Part shown: one piece after another, positions 37,525-49,254 of the stretch | How the letters are laid out: the number at the start of each line of letters is the position of its first letter | Position numbering within the stretch: position 1 is the stretch's first letter | Origin: Reticulitermes lucifugus | Lineage: Eukaryota > Arthropoda > Insecta > Blattodea > Rhinotermitidae | Reading direction: 5' to 3' | Assembly (NCBI GenBank): GCA_026260175.1 | Contig: JAKCWW010000096.1 | Location: 22,840-86,839 of the forward strand | Length of the DNA: 64,000 bases | The notes under the pieces: generated by a model | What the model saw: the letters and a program-made list of their open reading frames with translations, nothing else | What the model was told of the DNA's origin: nothing | Database searches by the model: none | Program-made: the position numbers and the translations under genes

Positions 37525-38309
37525 AACATGCTGAAATTTGACTGTTTATACAGCAATACAGTATAGCGTAGTCGATACAGTGACCAGGCTACGGGCTCGA
37601 CTGTTTATACAGCAATACAGTATAGCGTAGTCGATACAGTGACCAGGCTACGGACTCGACTGTTTATACAGCAATGCAGTATAGCGTAGTCGATACAGTG
37701 ACCAGGCTACAGGCTCGACTGTTTATACAGCAATACAGTATAGCGTAGTCGATACAGTGACCAGGCTACGGGTTCAACTGTTTTTACAGCAATACGGTAT
37801 AGCGTAGTCGATACAGTGACCAGGCTACGGGCTCGACTGTTTATACAGCAATACAGTATATCGTAGTCGATACAGTGACCAGGCTACGGGCTCGACTGTT
37901 TATACAGAAATACAGTATAGCGTAGATGATACAGTGACCAAGCTACGGGCTCGACTGTTTATACAGCAATACAGTATAGCGTAGTCGATACAGTGACCAG
38001 GCTACGGNNNCGACTGTTTATACAGCAATACAGTATAGCGTAGTCGATACAGTGACCAGGCTACGGGCTCGACGACTGAGGGATCTTTTCCAATTCCTGG
38101 CAGAGTGAAGATATTGTCTTTCCTCCAAAGCGTCCACGTCGGCTCTGGGAACCCCCGCCCCCCCCCCAGCCTCCTATTCAACGGGTATCGGAACTCTTTC
38201 TTCAGCAATAAAGCATTCGGGACGTGAAGCTGACAACTCATTTCCATCTAATGTCGAGGTTAAGAATGCGTGAAGCTCTACATCCACCCCCCTAGTCATC
38301 ATAACATGC
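37525..38309 (+). mobile_element. SINE family B whose head has expanded into a minisatellite
   Basis: After the 59-bp array (37542-38072) the sequence continues as the body of SINE B: GACTGAGGGATC, GATATTGTCTTTCCTCCAAA, GTCGGCTCTGGGAACC, a C-run, CCTCCTATTCAACGGGTATC, GACGTGAAGCTGACAACTC, CCATCTAATGTCGAGGTTAA. Each array unit contains TATAGCGTAGTCGATACAGT and CCAGGCTACGGGCTCGA, the head of the same SINE (compare 53.9 and 62.6 kb). AACATGC occurs at 37525-37531 and 38303-38309 as a possible 7-bp target duplication. The B-box has decayed. Confidence 0.75.
37542..38072. repeat. 59-bp minisatellite, nine units
   Basis: CTGTTTATAC-type starts repeat every 59 bp from 37542. There are nine units with very few differences (for example CTGTTTTTAC in one unit and GTAGATGAT in another). 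NNN at 38008-38010 replaces GCT or GGT. Every unit contains an A-box-like TAGTCGATACAGTG from SINE B. Confidence 0.97.
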
Positions 38310-39094
38310 ACAAGGACAACTTTACATATATATATGTGTGTGTGTACGGACATTGTACTACAACTGTATAATCACTCATCTGTAGACCTAAAGCATACAT
38401 TGCTTAAATTTATTTTGACACATACCGACTTAATACATATTAAATATTAAAAGATTCACTGCAACATCGCATCATGAAAGTACACAGACACCAAGACGTC
38501 GTAAGTCTTTTTTCGAACAGGTTCCTATGTGTATTTGCAATTTATCCGCCAGTGCTCAAGAGCCACTTCAGATGTTCAGCTTCCTTCACCTCAACGTACA
38601 CACAAGAATTGCAGACGCTGAAGCATTCAGACAGAACACAGTACAGGGTGAACGGTCAGTCACATCGCACATCACATAACTTTAATTTTGTTCACGTAAA
38701 GCCCATGTAAGGAAGTGTGTTCGTAAGTCAGGAAGTTTCTACTGCAAATAAAAAAACAAGCAACTGGAAACAAGTTTGTTTTGTACAGAATATCCCGAGA
38801 AAATAAATTAAGCCGTTTATAATCTTGAGAGGAGTGTACTATACACGTACAGCATGTATCCGCTCTGAAATACATTTCATTTACACGTATACAACAATGT
38901 AGGCCTATATTACAAACAAGAAACCGACAGTCCGTCTGTTACAGTCTACTACATGTGCTGAATAGTAGTAGATAAAAGAATCAAAGAAAAAGAATACTTC
39001 ATTTTGCGAAAATAATTGCAAGGGTCCAGCGGATTTTCATAGCCTGAAACTGGGAAGACAAAGAGTTAGAAAAATGACTGCATGAGTTACAAAC

Positions 39095-39190
39095 AGTGAC
39101 ATTCGCTTGGTTCAGGAAAGAGATCAGCGGTGGACTCTTGTGAACATAGGAATGGATCTTCATATCGGATGAAAGGCGGGATTTTTGTTG
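39095..39190 (-). repeat. Fragment of dispersed repeat family F
   Basis: The minus-strand frame reads DMKIHSYVHKSPPLISFLNQ followed by ANVTVC. The HKSPP.....LNQ.N pattern matches the 26.4-kb segment and a reading widespread in arthropod repeats. Confidence 0.4.
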
Positions 39191-39597
39191 ACAAGCCAAC
39201 TTCTGTGTAGCCACAGACATCTTCACTGAAAGGAAAGCAGCAAAGAAGACACAATGTCAAACATTTTACAAACATCCATGGCCTGTGAGGAATTCGAGTC
39301 GGCAAACTTACGAAGCAGTCTAATTGCTGCAGTGCTACAACGACCTCAGCTATGGGGAATTTGACCAGATACTAAGGGATCATGTAAGTTACAAAACCAT
39401 CTCCAAAATACAGAAACTTCTTAAAAAAGGGATTATTACCATCTTTCAGCTTCTTCTTTATTCAGAGTATTACGCTGTAATTTTTCATTTGGTGGTTCTC
39501 ACACACTAGGCTTATAACCAAACAAGGTCCACGGGATTATTAATGTTATTTCTGCAATCGTGAGCTGTCTAGTTAAGCGAGATTTCTTCTTTGACTG

Positions 39598-39790
39598 CTT
39601 AGATCCTGAAGAAGGAACTGATATGCTGTCCCGAAACGTCGGTAAAAAACTACAACATACGCTGGGTAACAACCCAGAACAACGGAGACTAGGTCTAGTT
39701 GAATTTGCAAAGGGCTGAAATAAGCCACTACCGTTTCCTTCCAGATCCATTCCGATTCATTATTCACAACTATCCTCCCTCTCGACGTCA
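39598..39790 (+). mobile_element. Dispersed CTGAAGA...CGAAACGTCGGTA element, copy
   Basis: It contains CCTGAAGAAGGAACTGATAT, GCTGTCCCGAAACGTCGGTA, then CTACAACATACGCTGGGTAA and CAACCCAG. Its complement reads YRRFGTAYQFLLQ. It is closest to the copies at 35.1 and 61.5 kb and lies next to a SINE D fragment. Confidence 0.6.
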
Positions 39791-39828
39791 CATAAACAAT
39801 ACAGTTAAGAAAGCGTTCTCAGACAAAT

Positions 39829-40108
39829 TCACTGCGCTACAAGCCGGAAGGTCGCGGGTTCGATTCCCGATGGTGTCATTGGAATTTTTTTTTGACATAC
39901 TGTTTTCGGCCCCACTATGGCCCTGGGATCGACTCAGCCTCTAACAGAAATGAGTACCAGGAGTATTTCCTGGGGGGTAAAGGCGGCCGGTGGGTAAGGC
40001 TGACAACCTTACCACCTTTATGGGCCGACTGTCTAGAAACCTGGGAGCCTTAACCTCCTGGAACCCTAAGAGCCTGTCCAGGCCTGTAATGGGATTGCTT
40101 TACATTTA
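39829..40108 (+). mobile_element. SINE family D, 5'-truncated
   Basis: It starts inside the tRNA-like head at CACTGCGCTACAAGCCGGAA, has B-box GGGTTCGATTCCCG, and then the complete body: GGCCCTGGGATCGACTCAG, TCTAACAGAAATGAGTACCA, AAAGGCGGCCGGTGGGTAAG, GCCGACTGTCTAG, CCAGGCCTGTAATGGGAT. It aligns module by module with 62180-62485, which has the missing A-box part. Confidence 0.85.
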
Positions 40109-40934
40109 ACGTTACTCAGACAAATTAAGAAACGGCCATTGTTATTTCTCATTCGATACTACTTAACCTGTGTAATTGTGAACAAACTCTCACTACTGCC
40201 ATTGTTTTAGTTTTGTGCCTACTGATTGAAAGAGAACTGCTAACGCAACTGGGCGGTCAACCTCAGAATATAAACCCTGTCGTTCCGAATAGAGATAATG
40301 GTTTTGGATTTCCTGGTCACCCAGTGTACATTCCTCAAGTCGCGATAAAGCTGCCTTCCATCATGCTACCTTGCAGATTTACTCAGGCACTCAGCCTCTT
40401 GACCCAGCGGAGAACTGGACAAAGGCTCCCTACTGGAAGGATATGTTTCGAGAGCGGCCAGTATCAACACACTTGAAAATATTTGTCGGAATTCTTTAGC
40501 TATTTTGCACAGGCAAGTATGCCAGAGGATTGGGTGATGTACAACATATTTAAGAAGTACACTTGGAAGCAGAACACCAAAAAAGAAAATAGTTTTTTTG
40601 TCATTGCCCGAAAAGACTGAATTCATGTGTTCGTTGTCTGAGCCTTTTCCCTCAACAACTTCCCCCTTTCTCAACCTCCTGAAAGTACAATTTGAATATA
40701 AATAAGCTTGTTAATATTACGCGCTTCTACTTTCTTGATTTATTAATTCCTGGGTCGTTTAAAGACATGAGATGGGCAAAATAATCATGAAAGGTGAGTT
40801 TGTGAGATTTGAAAATAGGTGGTTGTGGCCTATTTTAAGGCACTGTCTCGGTACCTGCATGAGCAAATTGAGAAGAAACAAAAAAATCCCAAGTACTAGA
40901 TCACAACCATCTACATTTTAAAATAAAAGTCTAG

Positions 40935-41165
40935 GTCACTGAAAAGGCTGATTCACACGGTAAAGCTTCCGACTTGTATATGAAGATGCCCGGTTCGAAT
41001 CTTGGCTGGAACATGTATGAGTACTACCCTAAATGATATTTTTCGTGTTTTCCTCAGGCCCTCTAGACAAACGCCTGCATAGTAGGTGAACCGCGAACTG
41101 GGTCATCATCCGCTTCTCTTCCACAACCCTTCCATTTCACTATTCACTAATCACTCCACCATCTG
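40935..41165 (+). mobile_element. SINE family E
   Basis: The head CACACGGTAAAGCTTCCGAC and B-box CCCGGTTCGAATCTTGGCTG are tRNA-like. The body has TTTTTCGTGTTTTCCTCAGG, GACAAACGCCTGCATAGTAG, CATCCGCTTCTCTTCCACAA and CTTCCATTTCACTATTCACT. Confidence 0.65.
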
Positions 41166-41169
41166 ACGT

Positions 41170-44100
41170 TAATATACTTCGATACACTGACAGAGTCCTT
41201 AATAATACATAAATTTAGAAAGCCTAAACCTTTATCGCTATTTATTTTAGAGACGGCACTATTTAGTTATAAATGTATTGTTATTTTTCTTCTCAATAAC
41301 TAAATCGGTTACAGGATTCACTTCGTACATGACCAAATTGAAACATGTAGTTGATTCCACTTCAGTAAACCTTTTCTAAACTGAGTTTTAAATCATATAT
41401 TTTAATTTCTTCGGTGCAGTCAGTATATCCAGTATACAAGGAATTCTAAATGTGTCTGACGAAGCTATGCGACACGCCCGTCCTTCCAGCCTTGCTCACG
41501 GTATAACGAACAGATCTATATAGACCGCTGGCTTGCCGCGAACTACCGATTATCCTAATTTATTTCTAATTATTCTTTCGTCTTTCCAAGCCAGTGAACA
41601 ATCTCTATACATAGCCCACCATCACATCTTTAAAAACCCTTAGACTCTCTGACAAATTACACCTTAAAATAGGCCAGGATTAGTCCGTTCCGCGCCCTTG
41701 CCACATTATAATCATTCTGTCACTCGAAGGTATACAACTAATGCACAGATAGAGGGTAGTTGAATTAAGAAACACGTATGTCTATTCAATGTCTTTGAGC
41801 CTCATTCTATTGCAAGTGCAAATGTTCGTCTCATTGCGTAGCCGGACCGAGTGAGGTCTGTTCTAATGTTTAAGAGTTAGTAGGCAATTCTTGAAGAATG
41901 ACAAGTTCAATCAACATGAAGCGTTTATGGCTATTAATACAATGTTTTAAGACACTGCATATGAAAGCAGTAACCTTGAGACTTAACAACACGACAATGC
42001 AGCAACATGCGTCGAGATGGGAAACTTGTGTAACCGCATGTCATTTGTTGACATGTCCGTTTGTCTGCAGGTAAAAAACCTGGACCAGAATAGGGTTAAG
42101 TTCTTGTAAACCACAAAGTCATCAGCTAGGCAAGTCTTGTCTCTTCTCTCAGATCAACCTACGGTCTAGCCTAGACCAGACAACATACTATCTTCCGTAT
42201 TGCAGAAGTTGTCGTTGAGTGCTAAAGTGAAACAAGACTGTTTGCTGATAAAGTGACTAAGATTAAATCCTTCAAGGCGATAACATCAAACGGCCATTAC
42301 ATGGACATGGCTTAGTTACTACATAAATTTGTACAAGATCAAGGAAATGCATTTCAGATAACAAAATGAGATAAACTTTGATCATTAATGTGTGGCATGA
42401 ATAATGACTGCTTTTGGACTAAAGACAAACCATTTTCGACCTACGTTTATGGGGTAGCAGATGCTATACAATAAATACGTACATACGCAGGGCCTACACT
42501 GTGCAGTCAAAATTGAAAGGCTTTCACACTTAATTGCTAGAGAAAAATTCTATTTAAAAAATGGGAAATAATAAGCAGGCAAAAACTGTACTTATAGTTT
42601 CTCAGTACAATAGTTATGAGTGCAACAAAGATCAGATATATAAATCATAAGCCTTTTGTTTTTGGAAAGAAACTGCATCAACTCGACTATATGATTCACA
42701 TGGCACATGCTTTGACTAATCTTTAAATTACTTTAAATCAGTAATTGGAAGAATGTTTGCACGAGTAAATACGACTTGTTACAGTCCCTTAAAATTTCAT
42801 AAATAATTTAATAAATGCGACTCTTGAGTACTTCAGGGAAATCTGGAATTTAGTTACAAATTTTCTTACACTTTAATGAAAAATCAAAATTCAGTTTCAG
42901 AGATACCTCAGTTTACAGATCGGCAGGTTGATAATTATTGTTCTTCCATATATATCATCCCCATAACGAGACCAAGGCTTAAATAAGCCACGGCTTATCC
43001 TTATTCTCCCGTAGGATGAAGTCACATCGTCACCGCTAGCAGTGAAGTAAGAAATAAGAGGTAAATAAAATAACAGCAAACGTCTTAGAAATATGTCCAT
43101 CAGGAAAGTAATTGTTTGTTCCCTTCAGTCACAAAACAACTACTTTAAAAGGAGATCTCTTTGGGACACAGAATTAACATTTAAATCTAGAAAAGAAGTT
43201 ATTTTCATACGGAAAATAAATCGACGGAAGTCCATATTTCTAGCTTCAAACTTCCATTAAAACTACCATGCGGTTTCAGGCATCTCCAACTAGGGCAACA
43301 TTAAAACAGTTCACGATAAGAGCTATTGTGTCAAATGTCATCATAAGTGACGTAAAAGGCTAGCTTAATACACCCAACAGTGCGGCTGTTGCATAAACGT
43401 TCTATTGCCTGCGTCGCACTCCTCCCTTTTCTAGATAATTGCACATTAAAACAGATGGAATACACCATAAAATAGTTAAATCAATTTGTGAAACGATAAA
43501 ATATTCACAGATTATTTATTCGTCTCTCATTTGTTTGGTTCGGGGCAAATTAATACGATATTTAAAAAAAGCACATGATTATATAAGTAAGATGTCACAC
43601 AATCCCAGAATGAATAACACGTCTGTGGTTCTATTTCCGGCGTAATACTTCTGTAATTTCAGCGTATGTCACGACCGCTTGCAGATACAGTCACCCATGG
43701 TAATTGTGAATTAACTGTCACCCTACCACCTACCTCCATAGTCGTCAACCAGTAGCAAAACAAATGGAATAAAATCAAATCAAATTGTTTATGTTGTTCT
43801 GTGTACCTAATGTCAACCCCAATTATCCAATGCATGCTACGCTGAGTATACACAACTCACTTTTATTAAAAAAACATAGAAAGAGAAAAATTAATTAATG
43901 GTATTATGGAAATAAATTAGACTGTCATTTAGAATTTTACTGCTATGGAATGTACGTGTTTGAAATTACCATTAGGTAAGCATTTTACGTGGAGGGCTGA
44001 ACAGATAACGTATTAAAAATATCCCTCTTCATACTTTGAAATAAAGCTGTTTCTCTCTCACAACGTCCCATAAATGTAAAGACAAACGTACAGAGTTCGT

Positions 44101-46315
44101 ATTCGCACTGCCTCACATTATCACTGACGCATCAGTCTATCGCATTACATACTCACTTGCGCTGTTGTAGGCAACTGACCGACCCAGGTTTGACGACTGG
44201 TCCCTAGACTATGACGCGTTATTAATTAGAGATGTTTCGCTTCGGATAAAGGAAGATGCGGTGGAAATTATTTGGAAGGAATAAATGGTGACTATTTAAA
44301 AATACAGTCAATGCATTTCGATGGAAATATTTAGTATACAAAAGAAGATCTTAGGCGTATTGGCCAATGTACGAGCCACGACTCCAGTCGGGTACTTCAA
44401 GAATGCAATTCAATTTTAGCGCTCAGCTAACTTACTCAGTCCGGAGTCCGAAATCCGATAACCTCAGCTACACTATGGTATTCGCGGGATTCTATCTTTT
44501 CCCCTACCTGTAATTGTTCCAATTTCCCCAGTGGTCACCACTTCTGTCAAAAGGTATTGGTGATTTTCTGACGTGGAGCCGTTAGCTCCTCTATGAAGCA
44601 ATAAAAGCGAACATACTCTACATTATTCCTCTTTGTCTGTCACAGTTTGCCACAATAAAGATACAATTGGAGTAGGACTTAAGATTTGTAAATTTTATTC
44701 TAATTTTTTTCGTTTAAGTTTTTTTTTTGTCGTGGACGGATATCTATTTTCATTTCAGGAAATTATTCCTATTATACAAAGAAGTTTTCAGCTAAATTAA
44801 CTTATTTTAATATTTCACTTCATTTTGTAATAAGCACTGATCTCGTTGACACAGTCCTCTGCACATTCATGATAAAATAACAACTACAAATGCAAGTATA
44901 AGTCTGTTTTCTTCACACGGAAAACACTGGGAGCGTAATTCCAGTTTATTGAATTCCAGGTGTGTGGTCTGTTTATTCTGCTAGTCAAGAGTTATATTAC
45001 AGTATGTTGAAATACAAGTTTACATTTTATTTTTTATGTCGTCCACCATATCTTTCCTCGGATACATAGTAGTTTTTAGAAGACTAACAGTCCCTAACAG
45101 CCGAAGACACAAAGGTATAGCTATCGCCATCCAGGCAGAAAAATCACTGAACTCTGCACTGTACATTGACAGCTGTGGACCCTTCTTTCACTCAAACAGC
45201 GTATGGCACTGTACGCCAATACGAACAAACAAACAAACATACATACACGCATACATAGATTCACATACGCATAGAAACATGCAAAAAAATTGATGTGTTA
45301 TCCATTCCTAATATTGGTGCAAACTTTGGTAAATACGAGTTAAAATAATGGAAAACATGAACTGTAGTTCCATTAATTTGATTTGTCACGTGTAAATAAA
45401 TACTCATTTGACCCAGAGCGAGTTATTTATTGCAGCGCGCAGATATGCACTTTACTGTTACTCTATGAGATGAACTTTTGAAAATTCTAGACATATCCCA
45501 TTTGTTTTCACAGGCGAGACTTCTAAGAAATAGCTGTATGTCCCAACATGAACTCCAAGTTCGACCTGTACTTGAATGTATCCGAAGCCTGTCAATAGTA
45601 CTGGAAAAGAAACACTGTTACAGTAACGGTTTCTTTAGCAATTACAAATCTAGCAGTTTTTTAATCAATTAACTGTTATTACGAACTAACCGTACTACAT
45701 GTTTTATGTTTTTCTCAATTTAATATGACAAGATTATCCATGCACCGTTCGTTCCTTCTGCTTCTAAATTGTAGAATAAAATCTGAACATTTAATTTCCA
45801 AGGCGGAAGAACAGAGGTTACTGTTTAAAGCAATGTCTGCCGTGGAGATGTCCTTCCTGTCCCTCTGACACGCCAACAATTTCTAAGGTGTAAGTAAGAG
45901 AAGGAAGAAAACATTATTGTAATAATACCGTTGAACACGTAACATTGGTAACTATCCAGGATTACTCAGTAAATATATGTCAACCGTACAGACTATGTAA
46001 AGTAGAATGATAAACTGACGGTGTGATACAGTGAAGTTCCCACGCTCAGCCAACAAGTCCTAATTGTTCCTTCTATTTATCCTAAGGCTTCCCATTTACA
46101 CACCAGATGTAAAAATCCAGGCTTAAATACTCGTATTAAACGTGTAAAGTTGTCATGTTTTATTGAATGAAATCAATTGTGCCCTTGTCATAATAATGCA
46201 TATAATCTAGGTTCGTAATTAGTTATGCACTCTATCATATAACTATTTCTCTGATGTTGTCTTGTTTAATCTAAATATTTACACAGGGCTATTCCCACCA
46301 CTCCTCCTCACCCTC
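41170..46315. other. Long intronic stretch without recognised features
   Basis: AT-rich sequence with no credible exon and no repeat shared with the rest of the window. There is a poly-T run near 44704-44728 and a CAAA/CATA-rich patch near 45225-45260. Confidence 0.5.
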
Positions 46316-46319
46316 ATCC

Positions 46320-46422
46320 TCTACAACAACAATTACTACTACTAACACGACGACGACCTACTACTAATTCTACAATTACTACTACAACTGCCACTACAAC
46401 TACTACTGCTACAGTCACAAAA

Positions 46423-46454
<32 letters not shown>

Positions 46455-46606
46455 AATTACTACTACAAATGCCATTACAACTATTACTGCTACTGTCACA
46501 AAACAGCCACTACTACCACTACTACCACTCCTACTACTACTACCACCACTACTACTACCACTACTACTACCACTACTACTATTATTATTATTACTACTAC
46601 AATATA
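46320..46606. repeat. Long (ACT)n/(TAC)n microsatellite
   Basis: Nearly 290 bp of ACT-phase triplets with ACC, ATT and AAC interruptions. The open frames on both strands are homopolymer-like (Y/H-rich or V-rich) and not genes. Confidence 0.95.
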
Positions 46607-47592
46607 CTTATAGTAAATTTTATTTCCAGCAGTCCACAACCGAATACTATACTCCATTCTCTCTCTCCCCCTCTCTCATAGAATTTTAGACGTGCACATC
46701 AGCCTTCAAGCTTCATAGTGCCATAAAAATGGTAGTTACACAATAATACACACATGAATTGAAAATTCTTCTAGTAAGTGTAACTAAAATTCATACATTT
46801 ACTTCATCATGCTTCTACAAATTTTCACTTCCCAATGCGTTGTAATGACGCCACAGTCTAAGCTACTAAACTCGCACATTATCGTCATGTGTGGGCGCAG
46901 TTCTTTAATAATAAAATTCAGAAACGAAACAAAATTTCAATATACTTTTCAAGTGATATTTGCATAATCGAAGAAGTTGGTGGATACAAATAATACAAAC
47001 CTTCCACCGTTTTAACGTACCCAGTTTTCAATGTCTTTTGTGCAGTGATAAATTACTGTGACAAACGTAACATGTGTGCGCCATAGAATGCACTAAACAA
47101 GGACAATATGTGGTCCGATGTTTGTGGTAATGGTGTGTGAAAACAACGGGAGAATGAAAGTTAAGTACAGTGAAAATTGTACGAGCCAGAGGAGAGTTTA
47201 GGGAAGGACGTTAAGGTTGAAATGAATGCCAAGAAGTGCAGTTGACGAGCGGGCAGCAATTGCTAGATATGCTGAGGTCTTGAGGAGCAGATGGATCAGA
47301 CAGCAAGAGGATCAACACTGATGGAACTGCACTGGAAATGAGCATTACTAACGGAAATTTGTGGTACAAAAACGTCTTCAGGTCCTAACTAATAACTGTA
47401 TTCTAATAGAAACAAGAAACCTGTGGGTCTGTGCAACAATTGGATCAAAATACTCGAAAAGCAGTTCGACAACACAGAAAAATAGCAACTATGTGTCTAT
47501 TTTGCCGAAGATCATAATAGTATTGCGTTTAAGTAAGTACACATCTTCGTAAATTTGTATAAAACTTAATAACATGGCAATGAAACTAAACG

Positions 47593-47680
47593 TGACCTCG
47601 GAACCCCAACAATGACAAGGCCTAGCCCCACTAGGTCTGTCGAGTCATGGGGCGGGAGGTGGGGGGGGGGACGAAACTAA
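47593..47680 (+). mobile_element. SINE family C, 3' fragment
   Basis: GACCTCGGAACCCCAACAAT, CAAGGCCTAGCCCCACTAGG and TCTGTCGAGTCATGGGGCGG parallel the 3' end of the copy at 49.6 kb (CCTCGAAAAATGAGGCGGCC, GGGGCTGTCGAGTCATTG). It ends in a G-run. Confidence 0.6.
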
Positions 47681-47915
47681 ACAACACAAGTTCATAAGTT
47701 GATTCTTATGTGTGTGGAACAAGGCTCTGCATCGACCTGCTTGTCGGTATGAAAATAGAGGGACATTATTTTATCTCACTGATATAGTTTTTAACTCAGC
47801 GGCTCGCCCACACGGGCATTGGCATAGTGGCTGGAGGAGACAAATGAGAGTGGTCAGATAAAATAATGGCCCTATTATGGGTATCTGAACCAAATTTCTG
47901 GAGATTCAATCTTAC

Positions 47916-48133
47916 CTGTTCATGTTTCTTGAGGTAACTGAGTCTAGGGAACGCCTTATCGCAGAACTGGCAAGCATAAGGCGTTCCCTCAGTCACCCCA
48001 ACGGTGAAGGTTAATTCGGCGTCGGGCACGTCCGTGGCGGAGTTGGGGGTGGCACAGGAGCTAGGGGAGGGCGACGTCTGGTCTTCTGGAGTCTCGGAGC
48101 GCCACGACGATCCCGGATCGGTCCCGAGAGCGT
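47916..48133 (-). CDS. Oaz: Internal exon of a ZNF423/Oaz-type C2H2 zinc-finger gene
   Basis: Read on the minus strand, a pyrimidine tract and TTACAG acceptor (AG at 48135-48134) precede the exon. A consensus donor, CAG|GTAAGA, ends it at 47916. The exon is 218 nt. It begins with the last two bases of a split codon and ends in phase 0. It encodes a Ser/Thr/Pro-rich acidic linker, then [19 protein letters not shown], then the finger [19 protein letters not shown], which lacks its last His. That His is supplied by the next exon (T-H). The finger and the preceding TVGVTEG linker match what I know of the ZNF423/ZNF521/Oaz family, which are multi-finger nuclear DNA-binding regulators that bind Ebf/Olf-1 and BMP-Smad partners. 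The function is inferred from the family. There is no stop codon in frame. The apparent Met start at 48029 is a GTG (Val) and is not a real start. A 14-bp inverted repeat lies in the coding sequence at 47946-47989. Confidence 0.9.
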
Positions 48134-48314
48134 CTGTAACGAAGAGAAAAAAACTAATGATGCGTTACAGGTTCTGAAATATTTTCTGCTGTGGCTGAAA
48201 ATTGACAATATCCAAAGCGACCTTGTATACATTAGTTGAGTATTAAGCAAATAAGTACACGTATAAAGCTGAAGTTAACCTTATTCGTAGTAAAGAAATA
48301 TGCTATGAAGATGT

Positions 48315-48572
48315 AGGGGAAGTGGAGATAACAGATCAACACATTCTTAAATCTGGGCAGTAGACGGAGGAGAATGGTTAGTTTCACACCCCTGCCACTT
48401 TACACTCGGGTAAAGAGGCTCCCGTAGCCTTTTAATAGGAAGCTAAGTGGGTCCCAGAGCGGTCTGGATATGTGGCGAAAAGAAAAATGCATGCCCTGTC
48501 AGAAGTCAAATCCAGTCGTCCAGTCCGTCGCGTATTCACTGTATTGAGTGGGTCCATTCCGCCTCTGGAAGT
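48315..48572 (-). mobile_element. SINE family B, degraded copy
   Basis: The minus strand carries GACTTCTGACAGGGC, CCAGACCGCTCTGGGACCC, CTTCCTATTAAAAGGCTACG, CCTCTTTACCCGAGTGTAAA, AGTGGCAGGGGTGTGAAAC and CCTCCGTCTACTGCCCAG, in the order of the 62.6-kb copy. It sits about 180 bp upstream of the zinc-finger exon. Confidence 0.65.
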
Positions 48573-48739
48573 ATAGGCAAATTAATTTAAAGGCTGAGCT
48601 TGGAGAGCAAATCTGAAGTGAGTGTCTGACCACTATGGTACTTATACACAACGGCGCTATGTATCTACACACAACTAAATGTGTTTAAACACAGTTCACT
48701 CAACTTCAGGCGTTTCTTGTTTCCTCTGTAAGTGCGATA

Positions 48740-48905
48740 TGTATGGTCCATCTCGACCTTCGGACAATTACCCTTACAATATTAGGCGAACAGCATAAAT
48801 CAATTATAAAGCTCCTAATCCTGAGTCTTTCTCGATTCCTGTTTGATTTCAGCTCTCTTAGGCGCATATCTTCTTATCATCATTTCCTTCCAAAATACAC
48901 TCTGT
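48740..48905 (+). repeat. Fragment of dispersed repeat family F
   Basis: The frame reads MVHLDLRTITLTILGEQHKS, LILSLSRFLF and LPKYTLSI. I recognise a HLILLDLIT.TILGEEY-like reading widely repeated in arthropod genomes. No boundaries are visible. Confidence 0.4.
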
Positions 48906-49254
48906 CTATAAGCTACACCATAAATCATCACGCAGAATAGAGTTCTTCCATCTTAAGTGCATTACCGTTATTCTCTGTAAGTCTGGACCGTTTCAAGCAA
49001 CGTGCTATTTGAACGTCGCTTCTCCACTTATATTAGTGCACCGACAAATACGGATCACGATCTAGACAGAATTCTGTTCTAGCAATAGCCTCGCAGACTG
49101 CTGAAATTACCGCCAAAATTTGTGTCTAATCAGTCGCAGAAGCACAAACGTTACAGTTCTGTCACCTTTGTTACATCGCACTCTGCGTGCATCAACAGAG
49201 AAAGTGCTGTACTGAAGTACGTTTGTGATTACGCTTACAATGGTAACTGTTGTC

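Larger units (their letters stand above)
1739..47915 (-). other. Giant intron (about 46.2 kb) of the Oaz-type gene
   Basis: It is bounded by GTAAGA at 47915 and a pyrimidine-rich AG acceptor ending at 1739, both phase 0. It is filled with SINEs, LINE fragments, palindromes and minisatellites listed separately. I see nothing recognisable in these stretches: 2173-4019, 4271-5370, 9460-10110, 13490-14095, 14390-15200, 16055-16880, 17610-18795, 19380-20510, 22481-23760, 24880-26390, 27111-28180, 28650-30120, 35155-36960, 37220-37520, 38310-39090, 40110-40930 and 46610-47590. Open frames here are short, lack homology I can recognise and are probably chance. Confidence 0.85.

Noticed and set aside
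37542-38072. CRISPR-like regularly spaced repeats
   Set aside because: The whole 59-bp unit repeats with no unique spacers, and the DNA is from an animal genome. It is a minisatellite.
46314-46681. Tyr/His-rich or Val-rich proteins
   Set aside because: They are translations of an (ACT)n microsatellite.
47796-48029. A 77-codon gene starting at 48029
   Set aside because: The start is GTG inside an open exon with a splice acceptor upstream, and the last nine codons before the stop are intron sequence past the GTAAGA donor.
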